In this document: positions 17,080-25,846 of the stretch, piece by piece
Layout: the number at the start of each line of letters is the position of its first letter
How positions within the stretch are numbered: the first letter of the stretch is position 1
Origin: Pelobacter sp. UBA6093
GTDB lineage: Bacteria > Desulfobacterota > Desulfuromonadia > Desulfuromonadales > Syntrophotaleaceae
DNA length: 64,000 nt
Reading direction: 5' to 3'
NCBI GenBank assembly: GCA_002435955.1
Contig: DIWZ01000011.1
Span: 24,820-88,819, forward strand
The notes under the pieces: model-generated
The model's database searches: none
What the model saw: the letters and a program-made list of their open reading frames with translations, nothing else
What the model was told of the DNA's origin: nothing
Translations under genes and position numbers: made by a program

Positions 17080-18398
17080 GTCTTCAGGTGCTCCATATCA
17101 CGGCACACCTGGGAGGCGGAGTCGGTCAGGCCTTGGGCGGGCTGGTGCAAAAGGCACCGGGGCCGATGGGTATAATTCACCGCATCGCCTGCCTGGAGCA
17201 ACCGGAAAAACTGCAGTTCGTTCGGCAGATCGAGACCGGAGGGATCGAGGTGGTGCCGGCCCCCTCCATGGACGAACTGAAATGCCTTATAGCGGATGCC
17301 GACATTGTCCAGCTGGAATGGTGGGGCCATCCGGCGGTCATGTCGGCTCTGTGCCAGGCCGCGCTGCCCGCCATGCGTCTGCTCCTGTGGTGCCATGTTT
17401 CCGGCCTTGACTCTCCGGTGCTCCCGGCAACCCTGATGAAAGCCGCTCACCAGTGTCTCTTCACCTCCCCTGCTTCGATGCAGACGCCCGAAGTCCAGAG
17501 CCTGCCGGAAACGGCCAGACAGCACTTGGGGGTGGTGCACAGCGCCGGGGGGATCGATCATCTTCCCTCCCCTGCACGTTGTCCGGAAGAACCGATGGTT
17601 GCCGGCTATCTGGGCAGTCTCAACTTCGCCAAACTGCACCCGTGGTACGCTGGGTTTCTGGCCCGGGTGGGGCTGCCGGGATTCAAGGTTCGAATGATCG
17701 GCGACGCGACGAACAAGAAAACCCTCGAAGAAGACTGTGAACGGCTAGGCTGTCCCAACATTCTCGATTTCAGAGGCTACTGCACAGACATTGTCACGGA
17801 ACTCTCGTCCATCAACGTCATGCCCTACATCCTCAATCCCCGGCACTACGGCACCACGGAAAACGCTCTCCTGGAAGCCATGGCCATGGGAGTGGTACCC
17901 GTCGTCCTGAACAACGCCGCCGAATCCTGCCTGATCCAGGATGGCGAAACGGGTTGCATCGTATCCACCCCACAGGAATTCGGTGAGGCCATGCGCTGGC
18001 TTCACAATCATCCGGAAGAAAGAGTCCGCATCGGCCGGCAAGCCGCGGAATCCGTCCGCCAGCGGTTCCCGGCCGAATCGATGAGAAAGGCCTTCGCTTC
18101 GCACTATCGGCGGTTGCTGTCCCGGCAGAAAAAACAGATTCTGTTTGCCGATCTGCTTGGCCCAAATCCCGCGCGCTGGTTCCTGAGCACCCAGCGTCAT
18201 CCCGATTTTTTCCTTGCGCCGGAAATGAATCCCAGTCTGGTGGACCACTTCTCACTCCACGGATTGTTTGAGCAAACCAAGGGCTCAGCGATTCACTATG
18301 CCGCAAATTTTCCCCAGGACCCGACACTGCGCAAATGGAAAGAACGGCTGATTGCACTGGAAGCATCACTGGACAGGAATATAAGGACACCGTTATGA
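17076..18398 (+). CDS. Group 1 (GT4-type) glycosyltransferase
   Basis: 440 residues from the ATG at 17076, overlapping the radical SAM gene. A GT-B glycosyltransferase: the N-terminal strand and glycine-rich loop 'VLHITAHLGGGVGQALGG', and the donor-binding C-terminal domain with 'NVMPYILNPRHYGTTENALLEAMAMGVVP', where the E-x7-E motif contacts the nucleotide sugar. About 100 residues follow the catalytic domain ('RRLLSRQKKQILFADLLG' onward) and have no match that I recognise. It likely adds one sugar of the surface or flagellar glycan. Its stop overlaps the next ATG. Confidence 0.82.
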   Translation: MSLQVLHITAHLGGGVGQALGGLVQKAPGPMGIIHRIACLEQPEKLQFVRQIETGGIEVVPAPSMDELKCLIADADIVQLEWWGHPAVMSALCQAALPAMRLLLWCHVSGLDSPVLPATLMKAAHQCLFTSPASMQTPEVQSLPETARQHLGVVHSAGGIDHLPSPARCPEEPMVAGYLGSLNFAKLHPWYAGFLARVGLPGFKVRMIGDATNKKTLEEDCERLGCPNILDFRGYCTDIVTELSSINVMPYILNPRHYGTTENALLEAMAMGVVPVVLNNAAESCLIQDGETGCIVSTPQEFGEAMRWLHNHPEERVRIGRQAAESVRQRFPAESMRKAFASHYRRLLSRQKKQILFADLLGPNPARWFLSTQRHPDFFLAPEMNPSLVDHFSLHGLFEQTKGSAIHYAANFPQDPTLRKWKERLIALEASLDRNIRTPL

Positions 18399-19618
18399 GC
18401 CTTGCAAGCTGCCCCATCTGCGGATCGCAGGACAACATAAATCTTCTCGATTTGAACTGTGGCAATCTTGATGCATCGTCTCTCTATCCGAGGGTCAGGC
18501 TGACATGCTGCGGCGGTTGCGGCCATGGCTACAACAGGCTTTCACCCTCCGAAATTGCAGGGCTCGCATCCTACTACAACGATGAGTATGCCCCGACAAA
18601 TCTTCGCTCCATTGTTAAAACCGGCGACCTGCCCGGCAGTGCAAGCGAAATCACGCACAACAGGTACGAGCACCTGTTCAAGCTGCTGAGCCCGCACCTG
18701 CAAAAAAACGCATCCATCCTGGATGTGGGCTGTGCCGCAGGGGGCTTTCTCGACTTTCTCAAGGCCAGGGGATATTCCCGATTGTATGGCGTGGAACCGA
18801 CAACGGCCTACCTGGAAAAAGCCCGACATGGTGGCTACAACGTACGGGTCGGCCACGCGGAAGACCTCGGATTTGAAACGGATATGTTTGACGCGCTGGT
18901 CATTGAACAGGTGATGGAACACCTGATCGATCCTGCAAGCGCCTTTAAGGAGGCAGCGAGAGTGCTCAAGGAGGGAGGAGTCCTGTGCCTTGGAGTCCCG
19001 GATGCTTCCAGGTATGACGATTTCTACTACTTTGATTTTTATTGGCTGCTGATGAGGGAACACATCCAGCATTTCACAATCCGGAGCCTTTCTCGACTGG
19101 CCTCTGAGCATGGCTTTGAACTTATCGAGTATCAGCAGACGGCTTTGCCCCTCATGGGAGCGGCCATGATCATGCCGAACCTGTCAGCCTGCTTTCGGTT
19201 CAAGGGGCCGGGCCGACGGGAAAATCATGCGGAAGCGGTTCCCAACCCTCAAATATTTAAAAAATATGTCGATAAGGAATCAGCCCGGCTTGGCGTCAAG
19301 CGGGCGCAAATCGAAACGCTGACCAGGGATAGGAAGCCTGTCTATGTATGGGGGATAGGCAGAGAATGCCTTTATCTGTTCGAAGCTGCAGGGATGAAAC
19401 ATTGCGATGTCCGCGGACTCATCGACCTCAACCCCTTCAAACAACAGAACGCCACGGTTCAGGGCATGGAAATATCCCCTCCGGACATCCTGACCCATGC
19501 GCCGCAACAGAGTGTTCTGATCATCGGTGCCCTGGCCCATGAAAAGGACATCCTGCGAAGGCTTGACGCTCTGGCTTATCCGGGTACGGTCCTGGCATTA
19601 ACATCCGCCGGGTCATAG
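18395..19618 (+). CDS. Zinc-ribbon class I SAM methyltransferase, second copy
   Basis: 407 residues from the ATG at 18395. Zinc ribbon at the N-terminus ('CPICGSQDN' and 'TCCGGCGHGYNRL'), SAM-binding domain with 'ILDVGCAAGGFLDFL' and 'ALVIEQVMEHLIDP', and a C-terminal Rossmann-like segment 'VYVWGIGRECLYLFEA' then 'VRGLIDLNPFKQQN'. Same plan and length as the protein at 10066. The family includes sugar C-methyltransferases. The region at 19020-19260 is somewhat more AT-rich and lysine-rich than its neighbours. It overlaps the glycosyltransferase by four bases; its exact substrate is unknown. Confidence 0.83.
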   Translation: MSLASCPICGSQDNINLLDLNCGNLDASSLYPRVRLTCCGGCGHGYNRLSPSEIAGLASYYNDEYAPTNLRSIVKTGDLPGSASEITHNRYEHLFKLLSPHLQKNASILDVGCAAGGFLDFLKARGYSRLYGVEPTTAYLEKARHGGYNVRVGHAEDLGFETDMFDALVIEQVMEHLIDPASAFKEAARVLKEGGVLCLGVPDASRYDDFYYFDFYWLLMREHIQHFTIRSLSRLASEHGFELIEYQQTALPLMGAAMIMPNLSACFRFKGPGRRENHAEAVPNPQIFKKYVDKESARLGVKRAQIETLTRDRKPVYVWGIGRECLYLFEAAGMKHCDVRGLIDLNPFKQQNATVQGMEISPPDILTHAPQQSVLIIGALAHEKDILRRLDALAYPGTVLALTSAGS

Positions 19619-19677
19619 ACGTGCTGCCTGCTTGCCGTTATACGGCCAGGTTTGATTTTCGCTAAGGATTCCCCACA

Positions 19678-21096
19678 TTGAACGTATTACTCGTATCACC
19701 CTATACCCTTGGACATGTTAAACGGGTCGACCGACAACCCTCCCTGGCGCTTCTGCACCTCGCCTCCGTGTTGCGCGATGCCGACCATTGCCCCTGCATT
19801 TTTGATCTGAATACCCTGCCCGTGCCGGACGGGGAACACGCCGAAAAAAATTATACGCATGCCGTCCTGCAGACCGTCGCAGAAAAGCTCCCGGGGATGA
19901 TCGGACTCAATTGCCTGCTGTCTGAACATTTCCCCTATATGCGCAGGCTGGCAAAGGCCATAAAAGCCCAATATCCGAACCTGCCTATCGTCATTGGCGG
20001 TCTGCACCCGACACTCTTTTCCAAAGAGATCATCGGCAACTGTCCCGAGATCGACGTAGCCGTAATGGGCGAGGGAGAAGAACAGATCGTTGCCCTGGCA
20101 AACCACTTTTCATCCGTGGAGCCTTCCGCCATCGATCATATCGATGCCATCTGTTTTCGCAACCCCACGGGTATGCTTCAACAGAATCCCCGCAACGGAT
20201 TCATCACCGACTTGAACAGCCTGCCGGGGCCCGCTTGGGATCTGGTGCATTTCCCCGAATATTTCACCGATCATTCCAGCTGGCACAATCCCAGAGGGCT
20301 GGACATAAAAATGTCCGTTCCTGTATTAACCAGCCGCAGTTGCCCCTACGACTGCAGTTTCTGCTCGGTTCATCCCCTGATGGGGCGTGGTCTCAGACTG
20401 CGGGACCCCATTAAAGTGGTGGACGAGATGGAGATGTTGTACCGTAAACACGATCTCAATTACTTTGGATTTTTGGATGACAATCTCACTTTGAAAAAAT
20501 CCCATGTCATGGCCATTTGCAACGAGATCGTAAAGAGAGGGATGAAGATTCAATTTGAATCCATAAACGGTTACAATCTCGCGTCCCTAGATGATGAAAT
20601 TATCCACGCCATGGTTCAGGCCGGTTGTGTTTATGTCATTTTACCGATAGAGCATGGATCGGATCACATCAGAAATACCGTGATAGGCAAACACCTGGCC
20701 CGTGAAAAAATTTACGAAGTCGTTTCTCTTTACAAAAAGTACAAGCTGCTCACCCGCGGATACTACATCATGGGTTTCCCCGAAGAAACGACCGAGACAC
20801 TTATGGAAACCTATAATTTAATTTTGGAATTACAGCTTGACATGAACAACGTGTTTAATCTTATCCCCTTTCCCGGCACCCGAATATTCGAACAGGCTTT
20901 GAGGGATGATTTATTTATCAACGACGTTGATCCGAGCCGGCTTTGGACTGGAGAGTTCGGGCTCCACGCGGATGCGCAACATGAGTTTTATATCAAGCCG
21001 TATGCAATGGAAATAGAGGAGCTCCTCGCGTTCAGGAAAAAATTCGACGAGCTTCGATTGTTTTCCGATCGCATGAAATCAAAAATCAGCTCCTAG
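19678..21096 (+). CDS. B12-binding-domain radical SAM protein
   Basis: 472 residues from a TTG start with AAGGA upstream at about 19663-19668. The N-terminal ~140 residues form a cobalamin-binding-type Rossmann domain ('MNVLLVSPYTLG', 'GMIGLNCLLSEHFPYM', 'LPIVIGGLHPTLFSKEI'). The radical SAM domain has 'TSRSCPYDCSFCSVH', a C-x3-C-x2-C motif. The C-terminal part ('GYYIMGFPEETTETLMETY', 'NLIPFPGTRIFEQALRDD') matches the BchE/HpnP-like class B radical SAM methylases. It could methylate an unactivated carbon in the glycan or on flagellin, but no substrate is evident. The start codon is not certain. Confidence 0.87.
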   Translation: MNVLLVSPYTLGHVKRVDRQPSLALLHLASVLRDADHCPCIFDLNTLPVPDGEHAEKNYTHAVLQTVAEKLPGMIGLNCLLSEHFPYMRRLAKAIKAQYPNLPIVIGGLHPTLFSKEIIGNCPEIDVAVMGEGEEQIVALANHFSSVEPSAIDHIDAICFRNPTGMLQQNPRNGFITDLNSLPGPAWDLVHFPEYFTDHSSWHNPRGLDIKMSVPVLTSRSCPYDCSFCSVHPLMGRGLRLRDPIKVVDEMEMLYRKHDLNYFGFLDDNLTLKKSHVMAICNEIVKRGMKIQFESINGYNLASLDDEIIHAMVQAGCVYVILPIEHGSDHIRNTVIGKHLAREKIYEVVSLYKKYKLLTRGYYIMGFPEETTETLMETYNLILELQLDMNNVFNLIPFPGTRIFEQALRDDLFINDVDPSRLWTGEFGLHADAQHEFYIKPYAMEIEELLAFRKKFDELRLFSDRMKSKISS

Positions 21097-21137
21097 GCTC
21101 CATATTAATAGCAAACCGCCAACACCAGAGGATAGTT

Positions 21138-22142
21138 ATGGGATCCGAGATTAAACCAAGCTACGGACTTGAAAGAATCAAACTTGACGAGGCGGTCCCT
21201 CTTGCCACCCCCTTCACGGTCTTTTTGTCGGTCGCCACCGTCTGCAATTTCAAATGCAAATATTGCATTCACTCGATCGGTAAAGCAGCGTTGTCACAAA
21301 AAGGTTTCACACCGGAAATCATGCCCTGGGAAATCTTTCTGGAGGCGGCGAAGCAGATCCAACAATTCAAGTCCAAGCTCAAGACCCTGTTTCTCTACGG
21401 TGTCGGTGAACCAATGTGCAACAAGCGCCTGCCCGAGATGGTGGCCCACCTGAAAAAACTGAATGTGGCCGAAGAAATCGCCTTCATCACCAACGGTTCG
21501 CTTCTCGACCGGAAAAGCTCCACAGCGCTCATCGATGCCGGACTCGATACGCTGCGCATCTCTCTGCAGGGCATGAGTTCGGGAAAATACCGCGAGATCT
21601 GCGATTTCAAAATCAATTTCGAGGAATTGGTGGAAAATATCCGATTTTTCTATGAAAACAAGGGCAAGACACGCCTGTATGTAAAAATCCCCGACGTCGC
21701 TCTCGACGCCGGGGATGAAGATCGATTCTATCAAACATTCAAGGCGATCAGTGACAGGATGTTCGTCGAGAAGATCGTGCCGGTCTTCCATGAAATCGAC
21801 TACAGTAGCATGATAAAAAGCACCTCCACCACAGACCTATGGGGCAATGTGCATGACGTTCGCATGGTCTGTCCCATCTGCTTTTACACGCTTACGGTAC
21901 TGCCCAACGGGGATGTCTATCCCTGCTGCATGGAGTCCGACCCGGCCGGGCTGGGAAACATTAAGCACACGCCGCTGCCGGCCATCTGGAACGGGGAAAA
22001 ACACCTGGATTTTCTCAGGATGCAGCTGGAGAAAAAGCGCATGTCCAATGATATATGCAAACATTGTACAGCTCCGGACACCTCCGCAAAGCTGGAGGAT
22101 GAATTGGACTCCCGGGCCGACGAAATTCTGTCGCGATTTTGA
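21138..22142 (+). CDS. Radical SAM/SPASM domain protein, paralogue of the one at 16063
   Basis: 334 residues from an ATG with AGAGGATAG just upstream. The opening 'EIKPSYGLERIKLDEAVPL' and the core 'CNFKCKYCIHS' match the layout of the protein at 16063. Auxiliary-cluster cysteines lie in 'VCPICFYTL', 'GDVYPCCMES' and 'DICKHCTAPD'. 'GLGNIKHTPLPAIWNGEKH' is a typical SPASM segment. Two such proteins in one glycan island suggest two related radical steps or a duplication that diverged. The substrate is unknown. Confidence 0.87.
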   Translation: MGSEIKPSYGLERIKLDEAVPLATPFTVFLSVATVCNFKCKYCIHSIGKAALSQKGFTPEIMPWEIFLEAAKQIQQFKSKLKTLFLYGVGEPMCNKRLPEMVAHLKKLNVAEEIAFITNGSLLDRKSSTALIDAGLDTLRISLQGMSSGKYREICDFKINFEELVENIRFFYENKGKTRLYVKIPDVALDAGDEDRFYQTFKAISDRMFVEKIVPVFHEIDYSSMIKSTSTTDLWGNVHDVRMVCPICFYTLTVLPNGDVYPCCMESDPAGLGNIKHTPLPAIWNGEKHLDFLRMQLEKKRMSNDICKHCTAPDTSAKLEDELDSRADEILSRF

Positions 22143-22183
22143 CCAGGCACGATAATCCGCTCAAGAACCACGAGAGAAGGTAA

Positions 22184-23242
22184 ATGAACATCCCGAATCA
22201 TTCCCCACTCGTTACGATAGCCATACCCAACTACAATACGGCCACCTACATCGGCGAGGCCATCGAAAGTGCCCTTTCCCAAACATTTCAGGACATCGAA
22301 ATCCTTGTGATCGACAACGCCTCGACCGATAACTCCCGTGACATCATCGCGCAGTGGAAAAGCCGGGACGACCGGATCATCGCTCTCGACTTCGACAAGC
22401 ATGTATCCTCGCTTGAGAACTGGAACCGTTGCCTGGAGCATGCCAGGGGCCGATACATAGTCTTTCTGCATGCCGATGACAGGCTCAAACCACCGTTTAT
22501 TGCAAGCGCCTTGGAGGTTTTTGCCCATCGCCCTGACTTGGGGTATGTCCTCGCCGAGAAGGAATTCATCGATGGTCAAGGCAACGTAACCGCCAAAAGC
22601 CAGTTTTATTCCGACAGCGCCATCATACCCGGGTTATCCGAAGCACGCGTCAATTTCGTGGGATGGCATACCGTCGCGGTACAGATGCTTATAAGAACCG
22701 AGTGCATGAAGGCCATCGGTGGCTATTCCTATACCGATGTGATGGCCGTGCTTCAGCTCAATATGCGGTGGGACGTTGGCTACCTGCACACGCCCCTGGT
22801 GCAGTACAGGCAACATGAGCAATCGGATACCTCGCAATTCATAAAAGACAAAACGATGTTGATGACCATCTACCTCACAAAGATGCTGGTTCTCAACTAT
22901 CATCTGCCCCGTGAGGGGGCTTATTTGAAAGATCTGAAACCTCGGGTTATGGAATGGGCTGCCATGACTTGCCTGAAGCTTTATGGCATGGAGGTCCTGG
23001 GGCGCAACGAAAAACGCCTCTGTGAGGAGTACCTGGCACTGGCTCGGGGTTTCTGGCTGGAGATCGACCAGACGCCGATCTGCCGGTTTCTGGAAAAGGC
23101 GCTTTCGGCACCGTCCTGGACACCTCAAAGCCTCCGGGAAGCCTGGATGGCAAATCAGCCCCCGTCGGCCGCCCCGGGTCCGCCCTATCCTTTGCCGGAG
23201 GGTTCCGTACTCTTTTCACCTTCCCTGGCCGCAGCTGGATAG
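22184..23242 (+). CDS. Family 2 (GT2) glycosyltransferase
   Basis: 352 residues from an ATG with GAGAAGG upstream. A GT-A fold inverting transferase: 'PLVTIAIPNYNTATYIGEAI' with the usual 'QDIEILVIDNASTDNS', and the metal-binding D-x-D-type segment 'YIVFLHADDRLKPPF' at about residues 92-106. The C-terminal third is helical with no membrane segment and ends in a proline-rich tail. It probably adds a residue to the glycan made by the neighbouring enzymes. The next gene follows after about 90 bases. Confidence 0.85.
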   Translation: MNIPNHSPLVTIAIPNYNTATYIGEAIESALSQTFQDIEILVIDNASTDNSRDIIAQWKSRDDRIIALDFDKHVSSLENWNRCLEHARGRYIVFLHADDRLKPPFIASALEVFAHRPDLGYVLAEKEFIDGQGNVTAKSQFYSDSAIIPGLSEARVNFVGWHTVAVQMLIRTECMKAIGGYSYTDVMAVLQLNMRWDVGYLHTPLVQYRQHEQSDTSQFIKDKTMLMTIYLTKMLVLNYHLPREGAYLKDLKPRVMEWAAMTCLKLYGMEVLGRNEKRLCEEYLALARGFWLEIDQTPICRFLEKALSAPSWTPQSLREAWMANQPPSAAPGPPYPLPEGSVLFSPSLAAAG

Positions 23243-23255
23243 TGCCTTATTTTCT

Positions 23256-23284
23256 TTCAGAAACGGCATCAACTTTGCTATAGA
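23256..23284 (+). promoter_or_regulatory. Candidate sigma-70 promoter for the ThDP enzyme gene
   Basis: TTCAGA (23256-23261), a 17-base spacer and TATAGA (23279-23284), with an extended -10 TGC directly before it. Each hexamer matches consensus at four positions. It lies about 47 bases upstream of the ATG at 23331. Confidence 0.4.
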
Positions 23285-23330
23285 CAATAAAACAGACGTA
23301 TTTCACAGACAGCACCCAAGGAAAAAATCA

Positions 23331-25025
23331 ATGTATGCTTCCGCCCTGATCGCGACGCTCATAAAACATTTCGACAAAAGCCTGTATGTCTATCCCGGAG
23401 GCACCATTGCCCCGATCTTCCATGAATGCAAGGCTGCGGGGGTCGATCTGATCTGCACCAAGGCTGAGCAGGGCGCCGGCTACATGGCTATTGCCGACGC
23501 GGCGTTGAGCTATGGACCGGCCTTTGTCGCGGTGACCAGCGGCCCCGGCGCCACCAACCTGATTACCTGTATCGCGGATGCCTTTTATGACAGCGTGCCC
23601 CTGGTGGTATTCACCGGACAGGTCGGCACCCGCGATCTCGGCCGCGCCCGGGAACTTCGCCAACGTGGCTTTCAGGAAGTACCGACTCCGCAGATGGTTG
23701 CCCCCATCAGCAAAGGGGTCTGGCAGCCCCAGACCACCGAAGAACTTAAGCAGGCCCTGATCGATGGTGTCCGACTATCTCTTGATGGTCGACGTGGCCC
23801 GGTGGTGATCGACCTGCCCATGAACGTGCAAATGAGCTTGATCGATGAGGCCATCTGCCGGGATTTCGCCGCCAGCTTGGACGCCGACCTGAACTCCGGG
23901 ACAGCCCCTGGCAAGCCGTGCCCGACCGCGTTTATGGAGAGTGTGAAGGACGCTCTGACCTGCGCACAGCGCCCTCTGCTGCTGGTCGGCGGCGGCGCAC
24001 TCGAGGCGGCCTCGGAAATCCGTACATTGGCGGAGCGCTGGCAATTGCCGGTCGTCTCCAGCATGCGCGGCATTGGTGTTTTCCCCAGCGATCATCCGCT
24101 GTCAGCCGGGTGGATCGGCCATACCGGCCTGCCCTGGGCCAACCGCACCCTGTTTGAAGCCGACTGTATCGTGGCCCTCGGTAGCCGTCTTGATGTCAGG
24201 CAGACCGGCACCGAACTGGATGTCTTCGCTGGAAAAAAAGTCTTCCAGATCGACCTCGATGCAGCCGAACTGCAACATGCCAGACTGAGTAAGGTTATTG
24301 CGGCAAACTGCTGTGTGGAGAATTTCCTGAAGGGATTTCTGGCCTTTGATGCTCCTGCTTGCCAACATCGCCCATGGCTGCAGCAGATAGATGAATTCCG
24401 CACCACTTTGCAGCTTGCCGATCATGGCGAATTGCCCGGCGTGGCCCCCGACGAACTGCTCCGTTATCTCGACCGGGCCACCAAACAGCAAACCACTACC
24501 GTTGTCACCGGAGTCGGTTCGCATCAGCAATGGGCGGCGCGCTACTTTTCTTTCGACAATCCCCGCAAACGGTTACTGACCTCCGCGGGTCACGGCACCA
24601 TGGGATATGCCCTGCCGGTTGCGCTGGGAGCGGCCCAGGTGCAACCGAGGCAATTGGTGTTGTGCGTCGACGGCGACGGCTCTTTTCAGCTGAATATTCA
24701 GGAACTGGCGCTGGCCCGCGAATTGGACCTGCCGATCAAAATCGTGCTGCTGGACAATAATAGACTGGGCATCGTCTCCCAGTTTCAACGCATCACCTTT
24801 ACCGACGACCCGGTCACCGGCGATTTCCGCAATCCCGATTTTCGCGCCATCGCCGAGGCTTACGGAATTGCCACGTATCAACTGGAAAGTTTCGACCCAT
24901 CCGTTATTGATGCTTTCCTTCGGGATACCGGGCCAGCCTTGCTGCATGCCCGTATTCAGCATGATGCTCCCGTTTCTCCCATGCTGCTGGGGGGACAAAC
25001 CCTGGATAACATGTGGTATCTCTAA
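23331..25025 (+). CDS. Acetolactate synthase-like ThDP-dependent enzyme
   Basis: 564 residues from the ATG at 23331 (AAGGAAAAAA upstream). Three-domain ThDP enzyme: the N-terminal PYR domain with the catalytic glutamate in 'TKAEQGAGYMAIADAA', the central domain with 'AQRPLLLVGGGALEAASEI', and the C-terminal PP domain with the ThDP motif 'VDGDGSFQLNIQEL' ending in 'LLDNNRLGIV'. No small regulatory subunit (IlvN/IlvH) is nearby, which argues against a role in branched amino acids. In sugar clusters, YerE, a relative of acetolactate synthase, adds a two-carbon unit from pyruvate to a CDP-3,6-dideoxy-4-ketohexose; with RfbF-G-H nearby this is a plausible role, by inference only. Confidence 0.85.
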   Translation: MYASALIATLIKHFDKSLYVYPGGTIAPIFHECKAAGVDLICTKAEQGAGYMAIADAALSYGPAFVAVTSGPGATNLITCIADAFYDSVPLVVFTGQVGTRDLGRARELRQRGFQEVPTPQMVAPISKGVWQPQTTEELKQALIDGVRLSLDGRRGPVVIDLPMNVQMSLIDEAICRDFAASLDADLNSGTAPGKPCPTAFMESVKDALTCAQRPLLLVGGGALEAASEIRTLAERWQLPVVSSMRGIGVFPSDHPLSAGWIGHTGLPWANRTLFEADCIVALGSRLDVRQTGTELDVFAGKKVFQIDLDAAELQHARLSKVIAANCCVENFLKGFLAFDAPACQHRPWLQQIDEFRTTLQLADHGELPGVAPDELLRYLDRATKQQTTTVVTGVGSHQQWAARYFSFDNPRKRLLTSAGHGTMGYALPVALGAAQVQPRQLVLCVDGDGSFQLNIQELALARELDLPIKIVLLDNNRLGIVSQFQRITFTDDPVTGDFRNPDFRAIAEAYGIATYQLESFDPSVIDAFLRDTGPALLHARIQHDAPVSPMLLGGQTLDNMWYL

Positions 25026-25037
25026 CCATCGCATCTT

Positions 25038-25066
25038 TTGACCAGTTACCAGGTAAATGGTAGAGT
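25038..25066 (+). promoter_or_regulatory. Candidate sigma-70 promoter for the tailoring operon
   Basis: TTGACC (25038-25043), a 17-base spacer and TAGAGT (25061-25066), in the 71-base gap before the SDR at 25097. The -35 matches consensus at five positions and the -10 at four. It would give the five downstream overlapping genes their own transcript. Confidence 0.5.
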
Positions 25067-25096
25067 AGCCGACGCTATTTTCCAGGGGGAATCTTC

Positions 25097-25846
25097 ATGT
25101 CCGACACGCCGAAAAACCAACGCATCGTTTTCGTCACCGGAGCTAGTCGCGGCATCGGCAACGCTATAGCCAGGCGATTTCTTGGCGAGGGCTATCCGGT
25201 TGCGGTCGGCTACTGCGCACATCCGGAAGGAGCACGAAAACTGGCCGCTGAATTTCCCAGCGCGCTTGCCGTGCGCGTCGATGCCGGAGACCGCCAATCG
25301 ATTCGCCAGGCGTTGCGACACATCCGTGAAGGCATGAATGGACCGGTGTCGATTCTTGTCAACAACGGCGCCATGGCCCAGGAAAAACCGTTTTTGGAAC
25401 TCCGTGACGAAGACTGGGATCGAATGCTGGGCACCAACCTGCGCGGGCCCTTCGCCCTGGCGCAGGAGGTGCTGCCAGGCATGCTCGACGCCGGCTGGGG
25501 ACGCATCATCAATCTTGTGTCCATCGGCGGCCAGTGGGGCGGCATGAACCAGGTCCATTATGCCGCGGCCAAAGCCGGTCTGATCAATCTCACCCGCTCT
25601 CTGGCAAAACTCTATTCCCGCCGCGGCGTCACAACCAACGCCGTGTCCCCGGGGCTGGTCGCCACCGACATGACGGCTGCGGAACTGGCATCGGAGGCCG
25701 GTCAGGCAAAGGCCGACGGCATCCCTTGCGGCCGGCTCGGCACAACGGAAGAAATCGCCGCGGCGGTGGCATGGCTCGCTTCGGATGAAGCGGCTTACGT
25801 CACCGGTCAAACGCTCAACCTCAACGGGGGGATGTACTTTGTCTGA
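25097..25846 (+). CDS. SDR family oxidoreductase (FabG-like)
   Basis: 249 residues with AGGGGGAA upstream. A classical short-chain dehydrogenase: 'VTGASRGIGNAIARRF' cofactor motif at about residues 12-27, 'ILVNNGAMAQEKPF', the active-site serine region 'INLVSIGGQWG', 'YAAAKAGLINLTRSL' with Y-x-x-x-K, and the C-terminal 'SDEAAYVTGQTLNLNGGMYF'. The sequence is close to 3-oxoacyl-ACP reductases, but the context is a glycan or acyl-amide tailoring operon with no acyl carrier protein gene in view. It might reduce a hydroxyacyl precursor or a keto-sugar. It overlaps the next gene by eight bases. Confidence 0.87.
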   Translation: MSDTPKNQRIVFVTGASRGIGNAIARRFLGEGYPVAVGYCAHPEGARKLAAEFPSALAVRVDAGDRQSIRQALRHIREGMNGPVSILVNNGAMAQEKPFLELRDEDWDRMLGTNLRGPFALAQEVLPGMLDAGWGRIINLVSIGGQWGGMNQVHYAAAKAGLINLTRSLAKLYSRRGVTTNAVSPGLVATDMTAAELASEAGQAKADGIPCGRLGTTEEIAAAVAWLASDEAAYVTGQTLNLNGGMYFV

